Below, piece after piece: positions 51,240 through 60,974 of a DNA stretch of 64,000 nt. The DNA comes from Entophlyctis helioformis (taxonomy: Eukaryota > Chytridiomycota > Chytridiomycetes > Chytridiales > Chytriomycetaceae): the NCBI GenBank assembly GCA_025526915.1, contig JAHLKH010000110.1, forward strand, positions 27,250 to 91,249. Reading direction: 5' to 3'. A program made the position numbers and the translations under genes. Under the pieces are notes generated by a model, which saw only the letters and a list, made by a program, of their open reading frames with translations, was not told where the DNA came from and ran no database searches. Position 1 is the first letter of the stretch; each line of letters begins with the position of its first letter.

Positions 51240-54152
51240 TCAGCGGTCAAACGCACCAGCTGGCGACGGGCCGAGCAGCGGAATGAGCGGCGTCAGCGAC
51301 AGCCGGTTGCCCATCGAGTCGTGGCAGCGGTCGCGCGGCAGATCCGGCCCGTTGACCGCCCACTGCTCGACCGTCACGTACGTCGTGTAGCCCATCGCAA
51401 GCAGGCCAAACACCACGACCGCCATGTCCTTGGCCCGCACCCACGGCGACCGCGTGATGTTGTAGTGGAACAGCGACGGGTAGATGAAGCTGAGCGGGAT
51501 GCACGCAAAGCACCCGACCAGACTCACAACCTTGTCGAGGTTGGTGGAGCCCGCCCACGCGATGCCGCCGAGCAGACTCGCCAGCGCCGCGCGGTAGGCG
51601 TTCTTTTGCCACTTGACCACCGGCGACGACTTGCCCGTGCGCGTCTGGTCAAAGAGCACCTGCTCGGTGATGCGGATGGCCGGGTAGATGACCAGCGGGA
51701 ACGAGAACATGATGGCGACGGCGTAAAAGAACTGGATGCCCGTCACCGCAGGCGTCTTGGGCAGGTTGAGGAACACGACCGTCTCGACCTCGGAGCCAAA
51801 CGCCATGAACCCGAGCCCGCCAATCGTCACAAAGATGACGCCAATGGTGAGGATGCACCACGTGAGCACCGACCCAAAGTTCTGCGGCCGCTTCATCGAC
51901 TCGGCAATGGGCAGCATGAGGCAGATGCCCTCAAACGCAAACATGGCCGTGCCGATAAACAGCGAGAACGACTCGAGGTTGATGAGCGAGACCTGCTTGA
52001 TGCCCGTCTCGCCAATGACGGTGAGGTCGTACACGAAAATGTAGCCCAGGCCCAGGAGAATGAACACGTCGGCAATGAGCGACGTGATGCCAAAGTTTTT
52101 GATGCGGCGCACCCACGCGAGCGGAATGTACAGGACGAGCTGCAGCAGGATAAAGAACCAGTCGGGCAGGATCCAGTGGCAGCCCGAGACGATCATGAGC
52201 AGGTCGCGCAGATTCTGCCCCACAAAGATAAAGTAGGCACAGCAGAAGCCCATCTGCGAGATGGCGATCGAGCCGAGCACCAGCTCGCGCATGCGCGGGC
52301 CGTACAGGTGGTTGCCAATGTCGCCAAACGACTTGCCGCCGAGCGCGCGACTCGTCTCGACTAAGAGCACCATGCAGTGCAGCGTGAGGTAGCCGATGAT
52401 GACCATGAGCGCCGTCGAGAACAGGATGCCGCCGTTCATGAACGCCTTGGGCAGGAACAGCACGCCCGTGCCCACAAACGCCTTGAGCAGCATGAAAAAG
52501 GCCTTGGACTCTGACGTGCCCGTGACGTTGGGGCCGTGGCCACCCCCGAGACCGCCGTTGGACCCGGAGCGACCGAGCAGCGGCGCGTTCTCGGACAAGA
52601 GTGCATCGTCGTGGTTGCCACTGCCATCTGCGCCACCGTTGCCACCAGGCGAGCCGCCGCTGGTGCGGCGACGTAACCCGCCCTCGACATCCGCGTCGCC
52701 GTCCAGACCGTCCTCATCCAGGTCAGCCTCGCCGTCCTCGTCCTCGTCGTCGCTGGGATACACATCGCCACCGTAGAAGCCGTAGAGCGCGAGAAAGTCG
52801 ATAAAGTTGCGTGTGATAAAGTGCGGCGGGTGCTTGCCCTCGCGACGGGCCTTGGCAGCGACAAAGTGCCGGCGGAACATGCCGGGCTCGCGCAGCTCAG
52901 AAGCGCGACGGATCGAGTCGCCGCCGTTGAGCTCGGCTGCAGCGGTCTGGGCAGCAAGCACCAGATCGGGCTCCGAGTTGCGACGCTGGCGAGGAGCCTC
53001 GCGGTTCTCTTTCCACTTGTAGATGCTGCGAGTGACTTCGCCTGTGTGCGTGTGCGTGTGTGTGTGTGTGTGTGGTGTGGTCACATGTGTGACGAGGAGA
53101 GTGGACAGAGGGTGAGCCACAGATCTGGCAGGAAAACATCAAGACAAAGGAGGTGATACGTACCGCCGAGCAGCGAGTGCGAGACGGAGCCAAAGGACTG
53201 CACCGAGAGCGGGCGGCCGGCAGCGTCAAAGGCCTGCTGGCCACTGGGACCGCCGGCCGAGGCCGAGGCTGCGCCGGCAGCGGCCTGATCGTGCGGCTGG
53301 ACCAGATGCTCCGAGATCATCATGGCCACCTCGTCCTCGGTCAGGCCGTCGGTTGGATCTGCCGAGTCGGGCCGGTCGGAGCCGGCAGCGCCGCGCATGA
53401 AGCTGCCGCGCGAGGGCGAGTACGAGGCACGGAAGCTGCTGGCCATGTGCGAGCGGTGCGAGGGGGTGCCGATGGGCATGCCGCCGGCAGCGTTGCGCAG
53501 AGACCCGCTCTTGAACGACGACGACACTTGGGTCGGCTGGGCCGTGGCATTGCGTTGGCGTGGGCAGCCGGAATGGCAAGCGATGCACCAACGATGCCGG
53601 CGCCGGGCATGGACGAGGCGGCAAAGACCGACGACGGCGTGGCCGGGGCGAGGCCGAGGCCGGCCGACGACGACACGGACGAGGCGGACGCTGCATGCTG
53701 GCCCTGGCCGCTTGAGGGGCGGCGGGGGATGGCGCGCGGGAGCGAGCGGGCGAGGCCGGGCGAGGGCGAGCGGCTGGCGATGCGGGCAGCGCTCGAGGTG
53801 CCGACGGCGGCGGCGCGGCCTCGAGTCGGCGTCGAGGGGGCGGACGCATCTGTGGCAGGCGGGAGGGTCAGTGCGGGAGGCAGCAGTGCGCACGGGGCAG
53901 GGCAGACGCACCGCGGGCTGTGGTCGTCGCTGAGGTCGTCGCTGTGGTTGTCGTGGTTGTCGCAGCAGCCGAGCGACTGAGCGAAGCCGACAGCGCCGAC
54001 GTAGCAGTAGCAGTGTGTGCCGCAGCAGAGGCTGGCACGGGCCGTGCTGCAGGTGTTGTGCCTGCTGGTGGTGTGCCTGTGCCTGTGCCTGTGCCTTGCT
54101 GCTGCTGGCCGCGACGGCCTTGCGGCTGCTGCTGCTTGCCACGATCGTCCAT
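51240..54152 (-). CDS. Vacuolar amino-acid transporter, AVT3/4-like (AAAP family)
   Basis: Start MDDRGKQQQPQGRRGQQQQG (54152). About 350 residues of disordered Ser/Ala/Gly N-terminus include SFRASYSPSRGSFMRGA and a Gly/Asp-rich stretch, then RHFVAAKARREGKHPPHFIT. The transporter core starts AFFMLLKAFVGTGVLFLPKA, the AVT3/4 signature, followed by about ten more membrane helices: GGILFSTALMVIIGYLTLHC, WFFILLQLVLYIPLAWV, ITSLIADVFILLGLGYIFVY, GTAMFAFEGICLMLPIAESM, LTIGVIFVTIGGLGFMAFGS, FYAVAIMFSFPLVIYPAIRI, VVSLVGCFACIPLSFIYPSL. Exports neutral amino acids from the vacuole in yeast homologues. One base is lost near 53548; one intron carries a (GT)n run (53053-53076). Stop 51240-51242. Confidence 0.86.
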
Positions 54153-54592
54153 GGCCTCGGGAAAGCGAGCGGTTTTCTTTTCTGCCCACAAGACAACAAG
54201 CGGTGAGTGCCTACAGCCAGACACAGGCCAGACAGACACAGGACAGAGCCGCCGCCTGCGTGATGACTCTACATGCTTAACCCAGCTCTTCGAAGACCCG
54301 CACCCGTGCACTCGTGCACCGCGGGCCTCGTGAGAAGGACGTCCAGCCTGACAGGTGGTCGGCCTGGCCTCTGCTGCTCTTGTGGTCCCGTCTGCTGCCC
54401 TGCTGCCTGCTGCCTGTGTGTGCCTGTGTGTGTCCAGCAACTAACATGCCTGCCTGCCTGCCTGTGTGCCAGCCTGCCTGCCCCCCACCATGCCCGCCTT
54501 GCCTTGCTTCCAAAGCCCCTCAATAAAACTCCATCCACTACCAACACCACTCGCCTGCCCCCTCGAACTCCTTGCCCAAACACGCGATCGCC
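54153..54592. promoter_or_regulatory. Divergent promoter of the AVT-like and glycosyltransferase genes
   Basis: A 440-nt gap between divergent starts. Pyrimidine-rich CTGCCTGCCTGCCTG repeats lie near 54448-54485 on the glycosyltransferase side. No gene is supported in it. Confidence 0.4.
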
Positions 54593-55513
54593 ATGTTGCT
54601 AGCACGTCGCTGGTTCCAGCTCGCCTCCACGAGCGCGTTTGCCCTATGCCTCGTGCTGCTCGCTGCCGTCTTCCTCGAGACCGAGACGTCTCCGAGGCGC
54701 ATGCTAGGCACAGTCACGGACGCCAAGCTGGCCGTCAGCGACGTCGCCACCCTGACCAGCGCTCGCAGGTCCTCCAATACTCGCATTGTTGCGTCCATGT
54801 CGACATTCCCAGCGCGCATGGACCAGATACGGCCAGCCCTTTCCTCGCTCTTTAACCAGTCCATCGCGCTCGACGCCGTCCATGTCAACATCCCAGACCG
54901 TATCCGCCGTCTCGACGCACCCATTGACGAGGACGCCCTTGCAAAGCTGCTCGCTGAGCTGCAGGCGCTGTTCGGTCCGCGGCTGCACTTTCACCGCGGA
55001 GAGGACTACGGCCCCGCGACCAAACTCATTGGCGCCTTGCCCTTTGAGCAAGACCCAGACACTCTTATTGTCACGGTCGACGACGACGTCGAGTACGACT
55101 ACCGCACCGTCCAGGCTCTCTTCCAGGGCCATCTCGACCACCCGAGTAACTTTATTGCCGCAGCCTGCGAGGAGCTTACCCTGTATGCCAACAACTGGGT
55201 CTATATTGAGGACAATCGCCCGTGTCGCGGCTGGGCCTGTGCATTCAAGGGCATCCTCTACCGCGTCGGCATGTTTGACTCGTCCATCTTTGACTACTCC
55301 AGTGTGCCAAAGGGCTGTGTTGTCCACGACGACGTCTATCTGTCGGGCTATTTGCTGAAAAGGGGATACCGCCCCTTCCACATCGGCCTCGAGTTTGACA
55401 CCATGGTGCGCCACCACTGGCGGCCAAAGTTTACCGTTGGCAGCACAGAGGGCGTCAAGGATCACCAGATCGAGTGCATCAAGTACTTTGACTATTTCAA
55501 GGACCCGGCGTGA
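54593..55513 (+). CDS. Type II membrane glycosyltransferase (GT-A like)
   Basis: Intronless, about 306 residues. MLLARRWFQLASTSAFALCL is the start of a signal anchor (an in-frame ATG at 54572 precedes it). The luminal part shows RIVASMSTFPARMDQIRPAL (nucleotide-sugar binding start), ATKLIGALPF, DTLIVTVDDDVEYDYRTVQA (a DDD metal-binding motif) and CVVHDDVYLSGYLLKRGYRP (acceptor-site Asp pair). The arrangement is that of a small GT2-like enzyme seen in fungi and protists; donor and acceptor unknown. Its 3' end overlaps a possible antisense gene (55492-55971). Confidence 0.75.
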   Translation: MLLARRWFQLASTSAFALCLVLLAAVFLETETSPRRMLGTVTDAKLAVSDVATLTSARRSSNTRIVASMSTFPARMDQIRPALSSLFNQSIALDAVHVNIPDRIRRLDAPIDEDALAKLLAELQALFGPRLHFHRGEDYGPATKLIGALPFEQDPDTLIVTVDDDVEYDYRTVQALFQGHLDHPSNFIAAACEELTLYANNWVYIEDNRPCRGWACAFKGILYRVGMFDSSIFDYSSVPKGCVVHDDVYLSGYLLKRGYRPFHIGLEFDTMVRHHWRPKFTVGSTEGVKDHQIECIKYFDYFKDPA

Positions 55514-55971
55514 TGCTCATCTTGCATTGTCGTCTTGAGTAAATCTACATCTATTACAAGTCTACATAGAGCGTGTCTCGGCTTCTTTTTATAGGCAATC
55601 ACGAGGTTGTCGCAGGCTGGGTCGAGTGCAGCCATCCAAGGTTGAAAGCATGCCGCAATGAGCACGGTGAGAGGCAGACAGACAGTCGAGGCAAGCAAAA
55701 CAAAGGCGACCAAAAGAAAAGGCGAATGTCGAGACAGGGGTTGTTGAATTCGTTGGTTGATAACCCTGTCTCTTCGGCCCTCGATATGCAGGTGTGCCAG
55801 AGATCGGTTTGAAGGGCCAGTCGTCACAGCAACAGCTGGTTGTGGGATGAATGTGCTGGATGCATCGCTCGACATGCATGACGTGGATGATGGCTGTGGC
55901 AAGGATAACACCGTCGCTGCGCCCAGGCGTCCGTCGTCTGCGTCGTCGCTCGCTGGCATCACTTGGCTCAT
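55492..55971 (-). CDS. Possible small single-pass membrane protein, unknown
   Basis: A 159-codon frame starting MSQVMPASDDADDGRLGAAT with one clear hydrophobic segment, FLLVAFVLLASTVCLPLTVL, flanked by basic residues and followed by ACDNLVIAYKKKPRH. The frame is not antisense to a known coding region except for the last 22 nt, which overlap the glycosyltransferase stop. Composition is protein-like, but no homology is recognised; it may be chance. Confidence 0.33.
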   Translation of the reverse strand: MSQVMPASDDADDGRLGAATVLSLPQPSSTSCMSSDASSTFIPQPAVAVTTGPSNRSLAHLHIEGRRDRVINQRIQQPLSRHSPFLLVAFVLLASTVCLPLTVLIAACFQPWMAALDPACDNLVIAYKKKPRHALCRLVIDVDLLKTTMQDEHHAGSLK

Positions 55972-56423
55972 TGCGGCTGATCTGCGATGCGATGCCGAGA
56001 TTCCGGCAAGCAGCGACGCACTCGGCCACTTGCTGATCTGGCAGTCAGACTGTGCAGTTGGTGCACAGCCAGAACAGCATCGCCACTGGCCTCACAGGCA
56101 CCGCAAGGCGCATCTGCATGCGCATCCAACGCATCATGTCCAGCATCAGATCGCGATCCTCGCCCGAGCCAACCGCCAGACACTCACTGCAAGACCCTCA
56201 ACAGCGGCCTGTGCAGGAGCATTCAACGTCAGCAGCTTCCAGGGGAGCACGGCCTTGCAGCAGCGGCACGCACGGCCTGTACTGCACATCTGTCGGCACG
56301 GTCGCTGCTCTGTTGGCAGATGCTCGAGTGGCTCGCCATCTCGTCGCGTCGTCGTGGCACGCGTCAGCATCGCGCTTTGCCGACAACAACGATCACCGCG
56401 ACCACACTGAGCAGCACAGCGAC
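55972..56423. other. Intergenic region upstream of the ankyrin gene
   Basis: About 450 nt with no supported gene. Long frames running through it are open by composition only and lack recognisable motifs. Confidence 0.4.
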
Positions 56424-58019
56424 ATGCCCAGCAAGCGACGCAACATCAGGAAGCCGCCTGCTGCCACGGCACCACCACCACCACCAACAGCCGCCTGCCT
56501 GCCGCCTCGGCTGCTGCTGCCGTCACGCAGGCTGCACTCGCTGCACAGGCTGCCGCTGCCACTGCCGACTCGGCCGTCAAGACTGCGACTGCTGCTGCGT
56601 CACCAACAGCCAGCGCAGTGTCTGATGCTGCCGCTGCTGTCCAGTCTGCCATTGCCGCATACCAGACCGTCGCTGCGGCCCTCGCTGCTCTGCACGACTC
56701 GCTGGCTGTCTCGACAGCCCCAACCCTGGTCGCTGCCTCTCCTCAGCCATCTGCGGCTGTCGTCGTCGCTCCTCCGCTGCGTGAGCTGCAGCCTGGCCAC
56801 AGCTGGTGGGACTGGATGCCCCACCGTCCGTCGCCGTCTGCTCGCTCTCGTCGGCATCGATCCAGACGCAAGCCGATGGGGCACGATACCATACGAGCTC
56901 CAGCTCATGATCCTCAAGGCAGCCGGCCCTCTCACACTCTTCGTCAACGGTCTGCTCGGCGACAAGAGCAGCCTGGACGATACGACCGTCGAAACTGTGT
57001 GGATCGATGCCATCACACAAGACTGGCACGGCGATCTGGATCTGCTGCCCGATGTCAATCTCTGTGCTGGCGAGGTCATCCAGTACGAGAGCCCTGTACT
57101 CAACATGCTCTCGCTGCCTGTCTCTAGGTCCATGTACGGCCGCCTGTGCATTCGCTTTCCAGACCAAGCCAGTGCAGACGATGAGGACAATGACGACAAT
57201 GACGACGCTTACTTTGACGAGTACGAGCTCGACTACGACTCCGAGTTCAGTCCCTTTGAATCAACGCGTCTTCGCCACATCCCCATGCGCAGCTGCTGGT
57301 TCGACCTTCTCGACTTTCGGTATCCCATCGCCCTTGGCTGGCAGGCCATCAACTTTGGCCACGCCGGCCTTCTCAAGCACCTTGTTGCGCACCACGGCGT
57401 CGATCTCCAAAAGTTTGACACGTGCGGCGACTTTATGGTGATGGATCTGGCTGCAGAGCACGGGCATCTCGACATCCTTCAGATGCTGCACGAAGCAGGC
57501 AATGACTGGATTTCAGTAGACGCCATGGGATTCGCGGCAGGCGGCGGCCATCTCGATGTGGTCAAGTGGCTGCACACGAATCGGACAGAGGGATGCTCAA
57601 AGAATGCCATGGACTTGGCAGCAGGCGGCGGTCATCTGGATGTGGTCAAGTGGCTGCATGAAAACCGGACTGAAGGATGCACCGCCTGGGCCATGGACGA
57701 TGCAGCCCGCAAGGGACGCCTGGATGTGGTGCAGTGGCTGCATGCTAAACGCACGGAAGGATGCACAGCAAATGCGATTGACAGCGCAGCAGAGTACGGC
57801 TGCTTCAAGGTCATGCGGTTCTTGGTCGCGTGCGGCTACCGGTTCACCTTTGATGCCCTTCGTGTTGCCAAGAGCGCCGTCATGGTCGATGCTCTCGTGG
57901 ACAGCATGTCCCTGTCGCGTACGTTTGAGATGCTGCAGATGGCCAGACACACTGTCGGATGCAACCATCTGGTTGTGCGTCTTGAGCGTGCTGTTGCTGA
58001 GAAGCAGTCATTGCAGTAA
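56424..58019 (+). CDS. Ankyrin-repeat protein of a chytrid-type expanded family
   Basis: Start MPSKRRNIRKPP, then an Ala-rich helical segment (QAALAAQAAAATADSAVKTA, QSAIAAYQTVAAALAALHDS) in a shifted frame, leading to HSWWDWMP and then IPYELQLMILKAAGPLTLFV, an F-box-like helix pattern common to this family. From about residue 300 there are degenerate ankyrin units: MDLAAEHGHLDILQMLHEAG, MGFAAGGGHLDVVKWLHTNR, MDLAAGGGHLDVVKWLHENR, MDDAARKGRLDVVQWLHAKR, IDSAAEYGCFKVMRFLVACG, each followed by a TEGC-type turn. Stop TAA 58017-58019. Two frame changes in the N-terminal third suggest missing bases. Function unknown; a ubiquitin-ligase adaptor is possible from the F-box-like stretch. Confidence 0.75.
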   Translation: MPSKRRNIRKPPAATAPPPPPTAACLPPRLLLPSRRLHSLHRLPLPLPTRPSRLRLLLRHQQPAQCLMLPLLSSLPLPHTRPSLRPSLLCTTRWLSRQPQPWSLPLLSHLRLSSSLLRCVSCSLATAGGTGCPTVRRRLLALVGIDPDASRWGTIPYELQLMILKAAGPLTLFVNGLLGDKSSLDDTTVETVWIDAITQDWHGDLDLLPDVNLCAGEVIQYESPVLNMLSLPVSRSMYGRLCIRFPDQASADDEDNDDNDDAYFDEYELDYDSEFSPFESTRLRHIPMRSCWFDLLDFRYPIALGWQAINFGHAGLLKHLVAHHGVDLQKFDTCGDFMVMDLAAEHGHLDILQMLHEAGNDWISVDAMGFAAGGGHLDVVKWLHTNRTEGCSKNAMDLAAGGGHLDVVKWLHENRTEGCTAWAMDDAARKGRLDVVQWLHAKRTEGCTANAIDSAAEYGCFKVMRFLVACGYRFTFDALRVAKSAVMVDALVDSMSLSRTFEMLQMARHTVGCNHLVVRLERAVAEKQSLQ

Positions 58020-58666
58020 AGTGTGCTGTTCATGAGCTGTAAAGTGGCGCAAAGTGGTTGGAAGGCATGGGATGACGGCTGGAGAGGACACTGTGTGCAC
58101 TGGATGCCAGGGCAATGATAGACGCGATGGCATCATCAGACAGCTAGACACACATTGAGTAATGCTGCAGCCCCCTTTGGCAGCAGATCCTCCAAGGAAG
58201 GACAATCACAAGAAGGTGATGTGATGTGGGTTGCCAGCCAGGCATCTGCAGAAGCAGGCGTGCAGTGCACGAGTTGTGGTGGTGGTGGGCAGATGCCCAA
58301 TGAAGCAGCTGCCATCCATCCACAGCACTGATGCATGCCAAACTGGCACTGTGGCAACTGCACTTTGGAGACTGAAGGCTCTCCTTGGTGAACCTGCCAG
58401 ATGGCCAGCACCGAGCCATGCCCACCACCATGGATCCTTCTGATTGACTTGCCAGTTCACAGCATCACAGTCTTGGTCGGCAGTGACACATGCTCAGATG
58501 CACAGCATTTATTGGCTGTTTTTGTTTGTAGCAAATTCGCAGGGGGCCGCACCAAAACCAGCCAAGCAGCAAACTTTTTGTAACAGCATGTGCTTAGCTG
58601 TCTGAACCAAAACTCTCAAAAGGCCAACGCCGCTGCCTGCTGCACTCAGCCCACCAACTTGGCAAC
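58020..58666. other. Subtelomeric intergenic region
   Basis: About 650 nt, AT-richer than the left half of the window. Contains GCTGCAGCCCCCTTTGGCAG (58162-58181), which loosely resembles GGTTACAGCCCCCTTGACAA at 60979-60998 by the retroelement end. No gene is supported. Confidence 0.45.
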
Positions 58667-60693
58667 ATGAGCACACCTGCAGACTGCACTGTTCTGGCCC
58701 AGGCGTTCCCTTCGGTCTTTGCCAATGTTGCTGACTGCTGCAACCTGGACACCTTTACAACCAAGGTTGGATGTGCCAACGGCAGAGTGACCAGCGTGTA
58801 AGTCACTGTCTTTGCTGCCGTCTGCCACCCTGGCTCTCATCTGAGTCTCCTCACTGACCCGCTGCTTGAACACCACCTGCTTGGATGACTGTTGCAGCTT
58901 GCTGAGAACTATCCGTCTTGGCGGCTCTCTGCCCGAGTCACTTGGATCGCTCACTGAGCTTGTCTCGCTGTGAGTTGCACTCAGTTGATCCTTGCTGTTC
59001 CAACTCACTCACCTTCGCATCTCACCTCATGTATTGCCTCTTGCAGCGAAGTTGTGGCTGGCTCAATTACTGGCCCCATCCCCGAGTCACTCAGCAAGCT
59101 CTCAAAACTCGAAGAGCTGAAGCTCTATCAAAACAATCTGTCTGGCGGCATCCCTGCCTCTCTCGGCAGCCTCTCCAATCTCAAGGAATTGAGCCTTGAG
59201 TTCAACCAGTTGACTGGGGGCATTCCCACATCGCTCGGCAGCCTCTCGAAGCTGATGCTGTTGAACCTTAGAGGCAACCAGTTGACTGGGGGCATCCCAA
59301 GTGCACTTGGCAGCCTCACAAAGCTGGATTGGCTTGGTCTTGCCAACAACCAGTTGACTGGCAGCATCCCTGCAAGCTTCAGCAACCTGACATCACTCGC
59401 TGTCCTGTAAGTTGTGTTTGTGCATTGGCCACAGTCACAATGCCAAAATCTGTGGCTGACATGCACTGTGGCAACATGCAGGAGTCTTGACAGAAACGTC
59501 CTGTCTGGCCCTCTTGATCCCCTCAAGCCCCTGACCAACTTGCGTGGACTGTGAGTCTCGTTGTCCTTTGCAAGATCCAGGCGATCAACTTGCTGACCAT
59601 CCAAAACAGCAACTTGGTCAACAACCAGTTTGCACTGGATCTGTCTGCACTGCTTGATCTCCCAATGCTGACTCAACTGTGAGTTTGATGCATGAGTTTG
59701 ATGCATGAGACTGGTCATGACTGTGTATTAGTTGAAACTCACAGCAACATGTCTCGTTTGCACAGTGACATCAGCAACAACCAGTTCACTGGCACACTTG
59801 AAAGCCTGACCAACCGCACAAACCTGATCTCTATGTAAGTAATGGGTCCATCTCAGATTGATTGACTGTCCTGCATGCTGGCTGACTCTTTGGACCAGCC
59901 GTGCTTCAAACAACAAGCTGACTGGCCCCATCCCTGAGACCATTGGCCGCTTTTCACGTCTCAATTACCTGTATGTCTATCCAGCCACAGCGTTTCATGC
60001 TACTCTGCAATACTGACTCCTTGACATGCTTGAATGCAGCAAACTGGACAACAACCCAATCACTGGCCCAATCCCTGAATCCATTGGCAACCTGACCAAT
60101 CTTTTTCATCTGTAAGTCTTCATAGTCACATCGCGGCTGTCTGGCTTGTCTGATGTACGCAACTGACCCTCCTGGCTCAATACATAGGTCGCTCCAAAAC
60201 TGCTCACTCTCTGGCAAGATTCCCGCATTGTTCCAGAACTTGACTACACTCTCAAGGCTGTAAGCCACTGCTCCACATTAGCCACTCTGCCGTGCACATT
60301 GCATGCCACTGACACTTGCGTGCTGTCATCGCGGCCGCTCACATAGGTTTATTAATGACAACCCAAAGCTCGAGGGCTCCACCAGCTTTGTCTTCAACAG
60401 CAAGTTTCCTGAATGTGATGCACGCAACACTGGTGTCACATTCACAAATGCCACCACTTCCAACCTGTGCTTCCCTCGTAAGTCACTCTGTGCTGCCTTG
60501 CCTTCATGCCCATATGCCGACCATGCATTCTGATTGACACATTGCTATGCACACCCCTTCAGCCCCAGCCCCACTCAAGACAGAGTACATTGTGTTGATT
60601 GTGGTTGGCTCTGCAGCCGCCCTAGCCATGATTGTTGGCATCACCATGATCTATCGCAGCAGAGCCCAAAAGGCTGCCACAACTGCTGCTTAG
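58667..60693 (+). CDS. Plant-type leucine-rich-repeat membrane protein
   Basis: Start MSTPADCTVLAQAFPSVFAN, an LRR N-cap with paired cysteines (DC, CC, VGC). Repeats follow the plant-specific LxxNxLxGxIP pattern: NNLSGGIPASLGSLSNLKEL, NQLTGGIPTSLGSLSKLMLL, NQLTGGIPSALGSLTKLDWL, NNQLTGSIPASFSNLTSLAV, NNKLTGPIPETIGRFSRLNY, NNPITGPIPESIGNLTNLFH. About ten short introns fall at the same place of each unit, directly after the final L, so exons correspond to single repeats or blocks. A C-terminal cap with two Cys precedes one membrane helix IVLIVVGSAAALAMIVGITM and a short tail AQKAATTAA, stop 60691-60693. No cytoplasmic kinase. The first exon lacks a clear signal peptide, so an earlier exon may be missing. 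Confidence 0.84.
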
Positions 60694-60974
60694 CCTGACT
60701 CCATCACAAATGATGCCTGTGTTGCCTTGACTGCCATCTGTTACTCAATGGACTGCCAGTCATACAAATACATTGGCTTCATTAAACACATTAATGTTCA
60801 TTGCACCTCTTGCGTATCACAGGTGCCAGGTGGTTGTACTGGCAGTCATAATACACAGGGCAACAGCTAAAGAGGGAAGCATGTGTGTATGGACAGCCAG
60901 GCTCTTGAGACACGTTCTTGTGGTGGCGGCACAACAATAAGTGCGGCGGCGTTCTCTCACAGTCAGACCTATTG
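60694..60974. other. Intergenic region between the LRR gene and the retroelement
   Basis: About 280 nt with ACAAATACATTGGC and CATTAAACACATTAATG (AT-rich, possible 3' processing). No gene. Confidence 0.4.

Noticed and set aside
55560..55680. Possible tRNA gene
   Set aside because: A GGGTCGAGTGC box-like stretch is present, but no A box or cloverleaf could be formed.
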